Positions 22,559 through 34,980 of a DNA stretch of 64,000 bases are shown here, piece by piece. The position numbers were made by a program, and so were the translations under genes. The stretch's first letter is position 1. The number at the start of each line of letters is the position of its first letter. Source of the stretch: Perognathus longimembris pacificus (taxonomy: Eukaryota > Chordata > Mammalia > Rodentia > Heteromyidae); contig NC_063168.1 of assembly GCF_023159225.1 (NCBI RefSeq), forward strand, positions 47,761,062-47,825,061, written 5' to 3'. The notes under the pieces were generated by a model. The model was given only the letters and a program-made list of their open reading frames with translations. It did no database searches and had not been told where the DNA came from.

Positions 22559-24369
22559 AACAGGCTATAATGATAGGACCAGAATTTTCTGTATCTTCTT
22601 TGTCTACTTACTTGACAACCAGCAGCCCAGCAACAGGCACCTGGGAGGTGGGGCTGTGTGTGGGCTCCTCTGTATGGAGAATCAGAATTACTCAAGAATA
22701 ATTCTCCACAGTCACTTGTATAGGTTAACCTGTCCCTGCTCACAGCACACCAGTGAATTCTTCACCTCTTTTTCACCTCTTGCTTTGTGGTTTTTTTGGT
22801 TGTTGTTCTGCCCTTCCAAAGATCTGAATAATCCAACATGTCTATGTGCTTGCCTCTACCTCCTTGACTCTTGTCTTTCCCTTCACTTTTCTTGCTGTCA
22901 CAAACACCAGGGATGACCAGAAGTAGCTTAATCATGCAGATCCATGAAGTTCTCTATCAAAAAGTTGGTTTCTACCTTGCTGAGGAAGAAAACAAAGGGA
23001 ATATCTCTTGGATACTGCCATTGCTATCCTGAGCCCACGAGGAAGCAGCTGTGGAGGCCACAGGGAATGACATCAGTGGAGACAAACTGACCAAGCTCCC
23101 ACCAGCCATCTTAGGGGAGAGCGATCAGATTTTAAAACATTTAGGAATGTTTTTAATGATCTACTAGCAGAACCACCTAGCCAGCTATTGATAGTTAAAA
23201 TCCTGGGAGGGTAGAAGAAAAGTATTGGGAAGGCTCCTTCTTACGCAAAGGGTATGTGTGTATGTGTTCATGTACATGTATGTGCACATGCATGTCATGT
23301 AACTGTGCACATGAGCATATTATAGATGCGTGCACTCTGTGTGAATGTGTGCATGCTCTCTGTCTGAGGCAGAAACTGAAGACTTAGCACAGCACACACA
23401 TAGGTGGTGGCTAACCTCCAGTCTATTTGTGATCAGGCCTAGCTGTACCCACATCTAGGACCAGGAACTGTCTGCTATCTGTGATGCATCTCAAGTGCAT
23501 TGCAGCCCCAATTCTAAGGTCCTTTGCTCAAACCCAGTGGTTCACTATTTACTTGCTTTGATAAGGTTGCCAGCCTCCCAATGAAGTACAAGTTTTGTCT
23601 TGATGTTCATATTCAATTGGGTGCCTCCTTCCTCAATGGACCTTCTGAGAAAAAGGATCCCAGGAAGAGTGGTAAGGATTCAACTAGGCACAGAAATACT
23701 GCAAGGGCTGAGAGGGTCAGGCAGCCCACTGGCCTGTTTTGGAGCAGTCACATCACCACTCGGAGCCCATAATCACGATCAGAACCAAAACCATATCCTA
23801 AGATGTGGAAATAAAAGAGGCACGCATGGGAATCCTAGCACACTGTGTCAAATAAGTGCCTAGTGAACTTGAACAGCTGCCACTATTTCCCTCTGGGTAC
23901 CTCTGATCCTCTGTCCTGGAACTGGCCTGCTGCTTGCAGGAAATGTGATCTCTGAAGCAAACATTTAGAGATACTGTTTGGAAGCATGGGATTTCTACCA
24001 AGAGCCTACAGTTACCCTGCCATGGTCTTCTAGCCTTCCTGTCCATCAACCAGGTACCTGCCACAAGCCAGGTGGCAGGTGCCAGGACAACAAAGTGACC
24101 AAGGCAGAGCACTTGCCCATAGGGATCAGCTCACTGGCATTGGGACTCTCCAGCACTAGGTAGTCACGGGACTCTGGGTCTCTGCTTCATGCCCATCTCT
24201 GCAGTCTAGGAACATCATCACTCCAGGTCTTTGGGACAGTTGCCTCCAATTATCAGCTCTCCGAAGCCTGATGACTCCTGATAAAGCCTAGGTTCTAGGC
24301 TAGGTGGCCAACCAAATGTGTTTATGGGCTGGCTCCCTTCCCACCTGAGTTGTCCCTATGTCCTTCCAT
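22559..24369. other. Intergenic DNA, nothing recognised
   Basis: A TG/CATG-rich low-complexity part lies at 23240-23360. No gene was seen. Confidence 0.5.
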
Positions 24370-24880
24370 CACTCACCACCTCCTTCTAGAACTACTAACC
24401 TAGCCTCTCCCCAGCTTGCCAGTCCTTCTCTTGCACACCCATTCTCCCCATAGCAGTCAGAGAGAGAGTTTCTACACATAAACATCAGACAGGAAGATCC
24501 TCCAGTGGCTTCCCAACAAAATAAACCTGGCTCATCCTGTGTTGCTTCTTCGCTTCTCTTCACCTGTGGGTCACTGCAAGTTTGCTTCAGCCTCAGGGCC
24601 TTTGTAACTACCATCCCCTCTGCCCAGGATGCTCCCTTCTTTTGAGAAGGGCTCTTTGTTGTTATTTAGGTTCTATTGAAATGCTCCTTCCTTGGAGAGG
24701 GCTTCCTGATCTTGTATAGGAAGAAGGCCAAGACGCTCTCTACAAAGTTCACTTGCTTTGTTGTTTTCACTTCACATATCCAATGTGAACCTGTCATGCT
24801 TGTGGACAGGTTTATGGACTTTCTCCTCCATCTTGAGGTCAGAGGCTGTGACTGTCTTGCTCTTTGCTTTGCCCTGAATG
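24370..24880 (+). mobile_element. L2 3'-end fossil
   Basis: GCCTCAGGGCCTTTGTAAC, CTGCCCAGGATGCTCCC, GAAATGCTCCTTCCTTGG and GGCTTCCTGATCTTG appear in L2 consensus order. Confidence 0.8.
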
Positions 24881-25692
24881 ATAGGCAGGAGATGAGTGAA
24901 AGGATAGCTCTTTCCCTCATCAAACCTTCATTCCTGAAACCTCCCTCTGGGCCTTAACTCACGAGCTTCTCATTCTCCTTGTGTCTTTCCATTTTGGTAA
25001 CTCTCAAGGCTTAATGCAACTACACCTCCTCGTCCACAAGGCAATCCCACCTTCCTCCCATCTCTCCATTCTGTGCCAGCTCTTTCTCACAGATCTGTCT
25101 TGTCTGGGAACATGGTTGATCTTCCCTCTAGATCATTGGCACTGTGTGTGCAGGGATACTTGCCCGCTTCATTCCCATAGTCCTATATGATCGGATGTGT
25201 GGCCCAGTGAGTAAGGAAAGCTCTCCTGAGCCCAGGTAACAGTGGAAAGCTAATAGTGGCTTTTTGGCACTTGGAGTCTCCCAGTTTGGCTCCTATCCCA
25301 ATTCTTGGCTCCCCTCCCCCCTTACTTCATCCTGTTTTACTTCCTTACCCCATGTGGCTGTTCTCAGGTCTTCTTACCAAGGACCATGACAGCATAACCT
25401 CTTCCAGTGGAGCCTCTCTGAACAGCAGCCCTGCCTTGAACTAAGGGGGAGATGTGCTATTGGTAGAATTTTAATCTCAGTGATAGTCTTTTTCCTGTTC
25501 TCTTTAAATCTTGCCATGTGCCAGCTCTATGTTTATCGAGTTCTCTGAGGGGCAATGACCTGGACGGAGGCTGGTCTCTGGTCTCTTGGGGTCCTTTACT
25601 GAGACACTCCAAGAATGGTTAGTACTACTGTCCATTATAAGTACAGTATACATGAGAACCCAAGAGTTCTGGGGAAAGAATAAAAGTGGAGG
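24881..25692. other. Intergenic DNA, L2-like pieces possible
   Basis: C/T-rich sequence. No gene is supported and repeat identity is unclear. Confidence 0.4.
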
Positions 25693-26012
25693 TCAAGCAC
25701 AGTGGTGCATACCTGTAATCCCACAGTACTCTTGAGGTTGAGAATGAGAAGATTGCTTATTGAGGTCAGATAGGGGTAACAGTCAGTGAGACCTCATCTC
25801 AGTTCAATAAGCCAAGAATGATGTTATGGGCTTGTCATAGCAGCTATGTGGAAGGCCCTAGGTAGGAAGATTGTGGTCCACGTTGGCTCAGGACAAAGAT
25901 GCCAGACCTTATCAGAAAAATAATTAAAGCAAAGAGGGTTAATGGCTTGGTTCAAGTGGGAAAGTGCCTGCCTAGCAAGTTCTGGGCCCTAAGTTTAAAC
26001 CTTAGTACTACT
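25693..26012 (+). mobile_element. Old B1-like dimer with ID-like 3' part
   Basis: CACAGTGGTGCATACCTGTA begins a B1-like monomer. A second, diverged arm follows, and CCTGCCTAGCAAGTTCTGGG is ID-like near the end. Confidence 0.65.
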
Positions 26013-26689
26013 GAGAAAGAAAGGGAGAGAGCAATAGAGTGAGCAAGCGAGAGAATATGGAAGTGAACTTCTCCTTTAGCTCAGTTGTACTCAGACACTG
26101 CCCCGAGTGTAGGAATACATTCATCTTTGGAACTTGAAGACTTCCTTTCCAAGTGCCCATGAACTTGTACATCACACCGCTGGAAGGGGAGGGGGTGGAG
26201 CGTCCATCTTCCCAGACCACTACACAGGCCCAAGCCTTACAGGATAGGGAGGGAGAGGCAGGTCCGTGGGGCAAAAGGACTTGAATTTCTTCAGTAGTGC
26301 ACTCAGGCTTTTTGGCTGAACATCATTTCACCCAAATTTTTTCTGAAGAAACCATAGAAATCCTTTTTGTTTGGGGCTACTTGCATACTTGGAGTTGATT
26401 TGCTTTCCTTCCTGCATTGGCCTTCATGCTCTGAATCCAACCTGCCGATTTCTTTTCCTGGGACTGATATATTAGAGAACTCTTCTAATGGGACTCTCCA
26501 CTTGGACTCTCCATCAGTCAGATAAACCTGCTAAAAATGTACAACTGGGGCCTCTATTATTCCATACCAAGAGCGCCTTGCCATTTTCCATACAATGTTT
26601 TGTCATTTATGACTGTTTTATAAATGCACTGACCCACCTATTTACTGTTTCTAAGGCAAACTACCTGTAGAGATCAATTTTGGTTTTCT

Positions 26690-26795
26690 CACTAGGTCCC
26701 CAATCTGCTTTTTGTGTTCACTATTAATCCCTGACATCTACCAGCATGTCTAGCACACGCTGGATGTTTATTAGGTAAGTAAATAAAAATGGAGA
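26690..26795 (+). mobile_element. L2-like 3' tail
   Basis: CAGCATGTCTAGCACACGC followed by GTTTATTAGGTAAGTAAATA resembles the L2 terminal phrase. Confidence 0.5.
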
Positions 26796-26928
26796 AGCTT
26801 AGGCCCCCTACTCCTCCTGTTCTAGCCCTATTGCAACACATCGAAGCAAAATGTACTCAAAGTTTTAGTACTTCAAAGCACACTTGAAGCTGTAAAGAAA
26901 TCCCTCAAAGAAAATAGAAGGCTCTATC

Positions 26929-27260
26929 AGTTATCTATTGCTGCATAACAAACTTCCCTAGAGCTTAGTAGCTTAGCTCATAGCAAGGGGAAGAGGCAAT
27001 TGGAGCTGAACTCATCTGGGCAGTTGTTCTGTGCCCTCCCCTGGTTCACTTAGGCAGCCACAATCTGCCCTGAAGTCTCCGATGGGATGCTTGGTTCTAG
27101 ATGTCTTTGCTCATGGCTGAATAGTAGAACGACTGGGTCATGTATCTCTAGTACCCAGTAGGACAGCTTGGGCTTTCTTACTTGCTACTTAGATCCACAA
27201 ACATCAAGAAAGGGCAAAGACAATGTGCAAGTAATTTTCAAACCTCTGCTTGTATTCATA
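26929..27260. mobile_element. Ancient mammalian interspersed repeat, family unassigned
   Basis: ATCAGTTATCTATTGCTGC followed by ATAACAAACTTCCCTAGAGC is a recognisable start of a common old mammalian repeat. Later phrases (TGGGCAGTTGTTCTGTG) fit. I cannot name the family with certainty. Confidence 0.5.
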
Positions 27261-28500
27261 TTTACTGATGCGTCATTGGGCAAAGGAAGCCAGAGTCAAT
27301 AAAAGGTAGGGCTTTGGTTTTTTTCCCTCTCTTTTCCTTTCTTTCCTCCTCTCTGCATCAGAAGAGGCTGCTTGAGAGACAGGAGAGCTCCATTCAAAAC
27401 AGGCTGGGTCAGGGCTGTGGCCTCTGCTCCTAAAAATAAAGCTGGTGATGGGAATGAAAGCTAATGCACCTGGAGGTGGAACCATAGGTCAGGTGGGCGA
27501 AGCTTTTAAACGCAGTCTTGTGGTGGGGACAGCGTGGTGACATTCCTCTAAGCTCAAGGAGAGTTCTAGCGCCAGAAGGCAGATTGCATGTTAGGACAGT
27601 CAGGTCCTGAGTTCACTTTGTGACCCTATCTGACAGAGACATCAGGCTAAAACTTCCAGATTTCTCACGCAGGCAGGTTGCAAACAACAAAACGGACTTC
27701 AATGGACAAAGCAGATTTCTCACACAACAGTCCAACCTTTTCAGATCCTTTTGCTCAACTGTCCCTTGGCGTAGGATGGTGAAGTGGCAGTGCCCACCAA
27801 GAAGGTGGTCTGGCAGGGACACAAAGGAGTTGCCAAACCTGGTGTGTGTGTGCACACGTGTGTGGACAGGGAGTGGTCTGAGGCCCTGTGGCCTTTTCCT
27901 GGTAGTTCTAGACAAATAGAAAATCCCTCTTACCAGCCATTCACTCGGAGGAGGCCTTTTCCTTACTTGGCAGGGAGCCTTGTGTGGGGAGGAGGTTGCA
28001 TGGAGGAGGCAAGGCCTGGGGAGGGGGGGTATGGAGTGGGAGTCCCAAGGATGGAGAAAGGCCCTGACCTACCGAGATTGGCAGGCAGGGAGCAGGGGCA
28101 AAGTGCAGCCAGGTCACTGAGAGAAAAGAAAAAAAGAAATCGCCAAGTAAGGGAGTGGGGAGAAAGTTCAACTTGCAGCCTAATTAGGAAAGAGGGTTGA
28201 GAGGGGGTAGGAGAGTCAGGAGAAGAGAGGGGAAGTGAGACGTTGACAAAACAGAAAGGTTGTCAGGGGGCACAGGCTAGCAAGGACACACAGGCAGGGA
28301 AAGGTGGAGGGTCTTCAAACCAGGGGCTGTTGCCAAGGATTCGGGGAGACCTGGCCGCCCATTGTCAGGGACTCCCAAAGAGAGAAGGCATCGTCCTATT
28401 AAGAGTGGGACGAATTGATTTCCCCAAAGAAGCCCAGCACCATTTCCTCCAAATGCCCTCTCCAGTCCTTAATCTGCCCTGGAGGCAGCAGGTGACCTGC
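27261..28500. other. Intergenic DNA, purine-rich in part
   Basis: 27950-28300 is G/A-rich on plus. Several overlapping frames exist on both strands, but none resembles a protein family. Confidence 0.5.
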
Positions 28501-28950
28501 CACAGGCCCCTGCAGGCGCCTTTGTTCCCGGGACTCTGAAGCCGGCTCCGCCCCTCTCCTTGCACCTGGACCGCGGCCCCCAAAACGCACTCGTCCACCC
28601 TGGGCCCGCTCGCGGGGCGGGACGGGCGCATGCCTTTGTATGCGACAGGCTCCTGTTTTCCCTTCGCTGGACACAGTCGCTAATGGTTTCCCTGTTCACC
28701 GGGACAGCCCTAGAAACCTACTCCCAGGAAAGGGGTGGGGGTGGAGGGTGGGCAGGAAGCGAGATGAAAAAAAAAAAAAAAAAAGAGTTCAGTCTGCCAC
28801 ACTTTTATTTGGGGAGACAAATTTGTGACCGACACCCCCCAGCAGGAAGACCCTCTGTGCTCAGGGCGAGAGCCAGTGCCTTCGAAAGCCCGGCACCTTC
28901 CCTGCTGAGTTCTAATCCAGTCCCTCCGAGCTTTGCTAATTTAATTGCGT
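28500..28950. promoter_or_regulatory. CpG-rich segment
   Basis: CpG-dense from 28510 to 28640 (GGGCCCGCTCGCGGGGCGGG), then mixed. It starts the second repeat-poor block and may be a CpG-island-type regulatory region. Confidence 0.5.
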
Positions 28951-29380
28951 AATGGCCACACCTGAGACATTCCCAGCCGCTCCCTAAAGGACAATTTCTT
29001 TCTTTCTTTTTTTTTTTTCTTAAAAGGAAGACAAATGAGAATACTAGGATAGGGAATTAGGCATCGAAAATTGTGAGTCAAGTAGGAGTGAACCAGAAGG
29101 GAGGGGAGGGCGACCTCCGAGTCAGAAAACAACAACACAAAGCAATAAAGTTCTCCCTCCGCGAGTTTGAAATATGTATTTTAGCCCATGTAAATTAAAT
29201 ACCTTGGGTTTTTGAAGAATGGCTTCCCCAAACATCTATTATTCACATTTGTAGGGCAGACGGTGAGCCACTGTAAGATTTATAGAAACTAAACGACTTC
29301 CCATGCTAAAGGTTAATGAAAGTGTAATTTGAATCATGAAATCTTCATGCGTTGGCTCAATTTACAGCGAAGGCTCATTA
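28951..29380. promoter_or_regulatory. Repeat-free candidate conserved block, left part
   Basis: Unique sequence with TAAT-containing phrases such as GGTTAATGAAAGTGTAATTT. It leads into the promoter-like cluster at 29390-29500. Confidence 0.4.
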
Positions 29381-29389
29381 AAGATGCGG

Positions 29390-29500
29390 TTGGGTACCGC
29401 GGGTGACGTCACAGCGGGCATTTAAATGGGCGGGGCCAGAGCGCTCGGCATGGAATCCTTTAAAAACATAAAAGCCTCACTCCCGTCCTTCTCTGTCTCT
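29390..29500 (+). promoter_or_regulatory. Promoter-like cluster: CRE, GC box, TATA-like
   Basis: A perfect palindromic CRE (TGACGTCA, 29404-29411), a GC box (GGGCGGGGC, 29428-29436) and a TATA-like CATAAAAG (29467-29474) lie in order on the plus strand within a CpG-bearing patch. A start near 29500 would be expected. No known coding gene begins here, so an unannotated non-coding transcript or an enhancer promoter are the options. Confidence 0.5.
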
Positions 29501-30505
29501 CCAGCTGTAACAACTTCACCAACTGTCTTGGTTCCACCCCGAGGATTTCATAGAGAGAACACGTTAGAGGGAATCAGGAAGCAGAGAAAAGGTCACAAAT
29601 AAGCACCTCAGGAACAATGAAAGCTTTTCTCTATGCATCAGTGGGAGAGTTGCTAGAAAAACTGGAAAGGTATTAATCAGAAGTGGCTATAAATCCTCTG
29701 GAGTTTTGCTCTTATAAAACTCCTCAGAGAAAGTCTTGAAGGAAATGCAGGTCAAAGCCCAAAAAAGCTCTTGATCAGAGATTGCTGGAGGAAAATCTTC
29801 CCAGACGCCGTTTAATAGGCAGCAATCACCCCAGGAGTGGGGAAGCCAAGTACGCTTGAAACATGGTTGCAATTCCTAATAGGTCTTGTCACACTTAAGG
29901 CACTGCAAGCTCCATCCAACGAACAGCTGAAGCTAGCTGGCGATTCATAAAGCCAACAGTTTAAAGTTTATTATGATGAAAGCACTTAATGACAGCCATC
30001 GCTAGGGGCCCATCATTTATAAAGCTGTGCTGAGTATTAGACATGTAGCATGACCACCAATTTTATGTCACAATTGCTACCATAAAATGACCTTTGGTGA
30101 TTTTTGCTGCATGTGGTGGACAGCTCTTCCTTCACATTAGTGCTCTGTGGCTTTCTTTGCAGACTATTATGCTGTCTAAAGCTTATTTGGCACTGTCGTG
30201 AGCCTCAACCCTGGTTATTACCCGGAAGGCCTGTCTTAGAAAAAAAAAATCTCATGCTCTATTACGCCACTCCAATAATTTACAGTTCTTACCAGCCTTG
30301 GGTAGTGTAATATTTTAATGCAAATATGCTTTACCATTGCATATTTTTTTAAGTTCTCATGCTTCTGGCTAGTAAAATATCTGTAATGGAAATACACCGA
30401 AATCACCCTCTTATTCTCTGATCAGACCTTTCTGAATGGTGGATACCTTTTCCTGTGGTTGGCTAAAACATCATCAGAAAACAATGTTAATTAAACTACC
30501 ATTGA

Positions 30506-30540
<35 letters not shown>

Positions 30541-31260
30541 GGTCCAATGTGTGATAAACCCACTGCAAGCCAAAACACCAATTCTTATTTTCCTGCATCA
30601 AGTCCCAATGCAAATTTGCATCTGAGTAACATTATTTAATTATGCTTCCATTTGTCACCTTGCTTTGTGTAGTTAGGAAGTGTTTGAATACAAGGCCACT
30701 TTACTGTTCCTATGTAAACTGCTGCTGAGAAAGTGGCCTGTCCATGCTATACCACCTTGAAATTGTGTATATAATTTTATAAATGATATAAAATCTGCTT
30801 CTAGTCCCTGGGGGGAGAGAAAAACAAACCACAAGCATGGCACACTGCAATTTTGGAAGGATTTAAAATATGTGATTTCTGCTGGTACCTACTGTATTGG
30901 GTTTTATATAAAGCTTTTTTCAATAAGGTAAATTGTTACATGACAAACTCATCTTCCACCATTATCATCTGCTGTTTGTGTTTAACAACAGGAGTCCCGC
31001 TCTAACAAAACTGTTGTAATGGCTGTACAAATTACTCAGCTGAAAGCTTTTCACCAAACAAAACAGTATTAATCAGCAGTTCTTATGAAGGTGCTAATTA
31101 AAAACAATTTTCTTCCTCAGTTTGCAATACTAAAGCCATCTTCACTTGCACAGTTTCCAATATACAGCTACTGTATTTGCTCACACTTCAGGCCCTCCAT
31201 TAACTATTGAATCTCCTATTAGCCATTTTATTGCATTTCTGTTTACAAGCTTGTTGACAT
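29501..31260. promoter_or_regulatory. Long repeat-poor candidate conserved block
   Basis: About 1.7 kb has no interspersed repeat, only one TG microsatellite. It holds homeodomain-type phrases (GTGCTAATTAAAAAC near 31091, AGTATTAATCAGCAG near 31066). The texture is that of constrained non-coding DNA near a developmental gene. Conservation is not tested. Confidence 0.45.
30510..30538. repeat. (TG)n microsatellite
   Basis: About 14 TG units inside the otherwise repeat-poor block. Confidence 0.95.
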
Positions 31261-31710
31261 TCAAAAAGTCACAGTATGATCTGTTTTATCTATTAAAAAA
31301 TGTATTAATTGAAAAGTCAGGGAGACAAAAAAAAGGCAAAATACAGATTCCAAATGCACAGACTTACAGGGCAGGGAACACTGTGAGCATTTAATCCTAG
31401 CCCAGGCAGTAGGTAGGCTCTCTGGGTGAAATGCAGTCTGAGAATTAAAAAAAAAAAAAAGCATTTCAAGTCTAATGGTTTGTTAAATACCAATGGATGG
31501 GGCTCCTTTCTAACTTGGGAATCATTCACCCAGGAAATATACTTGCCTGTGTGAAATCAGTTTGATCTTCCACTCATCTTTTTCTTGTGTGTGTGGGGGG
31601 GAGGAATATACTGAGCATAAGTTTGATGTTCCTTGCAATCTTTAGTCAGGAGATTTTGATCTGAGGTAGAGGGTTCTGGGTCAGCTCTAGGGGCTCATCT
31701 ACTTCACCTT
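31261..31710. other. Intergenic DNA, nothing recognised
   Basis: Unique AT-rich sequence with short A and G runs. Confidence 0.5.
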
Positions 31711-31758
<48 letters not shown>

Positions 31759-31759
31759 A

Positions 31760-31819
<60 letters not shown>

Positions 31820-31829
31820 TGTGTGTGTA
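31711..31829. repeat. (CT)n-(TG)n compound microsatellite
   Basis: Two CT blocks broken by TTTATCTC are followed by about 14 TG units. Confidence 0.97.
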
Positions 31830-34050
31830 TACTTTGACTCCCTCTCCCCATGTGGGCATCTTGCCCCTCCTCCCAGAGTCCAATGAAAGGGTCTTGCCAG
31901 ACAATGCTGCCCAATTGTCTAGCATAGAATGGAAACAAGTCAAACGCTGACTAAGCACAAAGACAAAACTCTATAGAAATTGGATTGAGGGAAGCCCCAC
32001 ACCATCCCTATTAAAACAAAACAAAACAAAACAAAAAACAAACCAAAAACAGAAACACCTAACCCTTAGGAAAAGTATGTAGCACTTTAGGAGTGGGGAG
32101 GAGAAAAACGGGGGTGGGGGGAAATAACCATCACCTCCTGCCTATAGCATTAAAACCATGTTCTTCAACTGTCAAAAGCAGTTAACTAGTTTAGGACAGA
32201 CACCTGCCTGTTGAAATAGGGCTCCAGAGGGCCACTAATCCTTCCTTTCACTCAGTTAACTGCTGGATCCCCCAAATTGATTCAACAGGTATGCAGTAGT
32301 AAATTCAGCCCATACTGAAGCCAAAGGGAAAATCAGCAAGGGGCGGGCAGCTCTTCTCTGAAAACACCGAGGAACCAGCCAGAAAAGCTTTTATGGCCCC
32401 GACAAGTTTTCTGCTGAATACTGAGCACCTAAATTACCCTGCCCTAATGGAAGTTACATTTTCATGCTCAGTCAAAAAGCCAACAAAATACACAATTTAT
32501 ACAAAATAGCACTAGCCTCTCAGGTAGTCTTTTCTAGCACTTTTATCCCAATTCACAGCATATATCTTGCTATAAAATAAATTTCTTATAACCAACTTGC
32601 ATGTGGTTGTTCATTTCACTGCATTAGAACTTTTCATGGGCAATATTAGAAACATTCTTATACCCAACCATATCTACTTAGTGTGACAAAGGGAAATCAT
32701 GAGTTTTGTCAGAAGATAAAAGTATACAAGGAAGAGAAATATCATAATAATTCTTATGGCTTTCCAGGCAGGCAAGCAGGTTACCTTTGGAAAATAAACA
32801 TATGCATAATTATATAGACAACTGTGGAATTGATGACATCAATTTCAGTTCTACAACCTAATACTGAGTCATCGAAATAATCCTAAAGTTCAAATGAAAT
32901 GTAAATGATTAAACTTTTTAGAGTGGCCATATTTTTTCTTAATACCAGCACCTATTAAAATTTGAGAAACCAAAAAACTTTTCAGTTATTCAATAACATA
33001 TGCCATTGGTTTCTTATAAACTCTTAAAGAGCCTGAGCTAGAGATATTTCTAAGTGAGGATCCCATGAAGAAGCACTTGACAGGAGGGTCTCGAAGGTTT
33101 TAATCACAGATGACAATTGTATTCATCTCAATATCTTTTGGTAGGTATAGCTCAATTCTGACACACTGTTCTCAGATGACTTAAAAAATACATTACTAGT
33201 TTACTTTTAAAAATTCAATTTCTCCCAGAGAAAATAAGAACTGGATTTCTATAACTACAACACACAAATGCAAATTGAATTCTTGCCAATTCATGTATTT
33301 TCATGAGAGAAAAAAAAGGAAATATTCTCATGGTCCTGCTGTTCTATATTTAAAAATGAAAAAAGAGAAAAGAATAGATTATTTTAGGTGCTACTTCAGG
33401 GATGGGCTTTCTTTGTTTGATTTAGTTGGGGGTTTTACAGAAGAATTTTTTTTTTACTGTATTTTCATCAGTGTAAATGGAACTACGTACAAATCCTTTT
33501 AAAACACTCTAAATTCTAATTTTTAAACAAGAAAATATGAAGCCAGTGTGCAACCTATACAGTCACCAAAGGAGAGCTGCCACTAGCTGAACTACTCAGC
33601 TAAATGGCTGGTTTGCATTGCCCTGGTCTTTATCTAGCACTGAGAATAGACTGCTGTTTTATCCAAAGAGGAATAAATTGCTGTTATTGTGATGTTAGCC
33701 CATCACTTGGCATTGCAATTCAAGTTTTTGTGAGAAAGAAATGTATGATCTAACTGCGACTTGACCTATGCCTTCAGAGATCCATCTAGGTACTCTAATG
33801 GAGCAGAAAAAGTGGTGAATACAAGGACATGCAAACTGATGGCAAAAAATTTGTTTGATGATAGAAGTGAGCAGAGGAGACATTTGAGACTTGCTATTTT
33901 TATGACAGCTAAGTTTGTTTAACATGCAAAATGATGTACACCCCCCACCCAGGATCCCCACCTATTGCTTTAATTGCATCACACTGAATACATGTTTTGC
34001 CTCTGTTAAAGATATGAGGATATATAGCTAATCTACCTAATGACATTGCT
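31830..34050. other. CAMKMT downstream flank, unique AT-rich DNA
   Basis: No gene was seen. An AAAAC run lies near 32011-32050. The stretch is repeat-poor for this window, and parts may be regulatory. Confidence 0.5.
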
Positions 34051-34054
34051 ATTT

Positions 34055-34165
34055 AAGTGGGCACAGATGATTCCTTACAGATAAGGAAATGAATTTCCAG
34101 AAAGGCATGGTAATATTTCATGGACGCAGTAAACAGGACCAGCTTGGGTTCCCTGTAGAAAAATC
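34055..34165 (+). mobile_element. MIR-like fossil
   Basis: TTACAGATAAGGAAATGAATTT followed by a TGGTTCCCTG-type end is MIR-like but diverged. Confidence 0.45.
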
Positions 34166-34735
34166 CTTCTTTCTAATCCTAGGTAGCACCTATTAAATTT
34201 TTACCATACACTCAAACCACAACACCTACCAATATATACTTTTTAAAATAAGATACTTGTATGGTTGATTTGTTTTTCTTTTAATACCCCCTGGTTGCAA
34301 TCTAGTTTATCCACCATTTCTTCAAAAATTCTCTGGAAAAAAAATAAAACTACCTTATTTTGAAAGAGGTCTGGAAAACAGCAGCAGTTAGATTTAAGCC
34401 TTGATAAAGGCTCACTTTTCATTCATAGTCAGAGCCTAAATGTGCTCTTCTTGTACCTAAACAGATAATAAGCACTCAGCACACTCCCCCTTCTTGACAC
34501 AGCACACTGAGACTAATCACACATAATTGGAGAGGAGGAGCAGAGGGCTGGCCATGCTATTGTGTCCAGAGGACAAACGGTCAGTTTATGAGGCTTTGGA
34601 CTGATGTAGTCATTTCTTATACATCTATAGGGAAAAAACATCCTGTTTCAAAGGAAAGAGAGAGAGAGAGGGAGAGAGAGAGACAGAGATGACAGACTGA
34701 CTACAATGAACAAGAGGGCCATCAGAAAGATGTGC

Positions 34736-34745
34736 TTTATTTATT
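34736..34745 (-). terminator. Two overlapping AATAAA poly(A) signals for CAMKMT
   Basis: The plus strand reads TTTATTTATT, so the minus strand has two AATAAA hexamers sharing their ends. They lie about 470 nt past the CAMKMT stop. The minus strand just downstream is T/G-rich (around 34690-34715), as expected of a cleavage region. These are the first strong signals in the right place, but use is inferred. Confidence 0.6.
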
Positions 34746-34931
34746 ATTTTTGTCTCTATTATTTAGCTGTGTTTATAGATGAAAAAATGACCATCACCAA
34801 AATAGAACAAAGACTAATTTCTTTTAAAAGGGTGGTGAGAATCACCAAAAGAAATTCTATCTGAGGGAATCATTTTTAGTCAAATTCAAGTCTCAGACAG
34901 GCTGCTCACCCATATTTAAAAACAAAGGTTT

Positions 34932-34980
34932 GATACAGGAGAGCAACAAGCAGATACAAGAGATACAGGAGAGCAACAAG
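34932..34980. repeat. 30-bp tandem duplication in CAMKMT 3'UTR
   Basis: GATACAGGAGAGCAACAAG occurs at 34932-34950 and again at 34962-34980 without mismatch. Confidence 0.95.

Noticed and set aside
27613..28200. Overlapping frames of 99-138 codons, one on each strand
   Set aside because: A purine-rich region with few stops. No domain, and the opposing frames suggest chance.
1..34700. SIX3 or SIX2 coding exons
   Set aside because: No SIX domain or homeodomain peptide could be read on either strand; those genes, if syntenic, lie outside the window.
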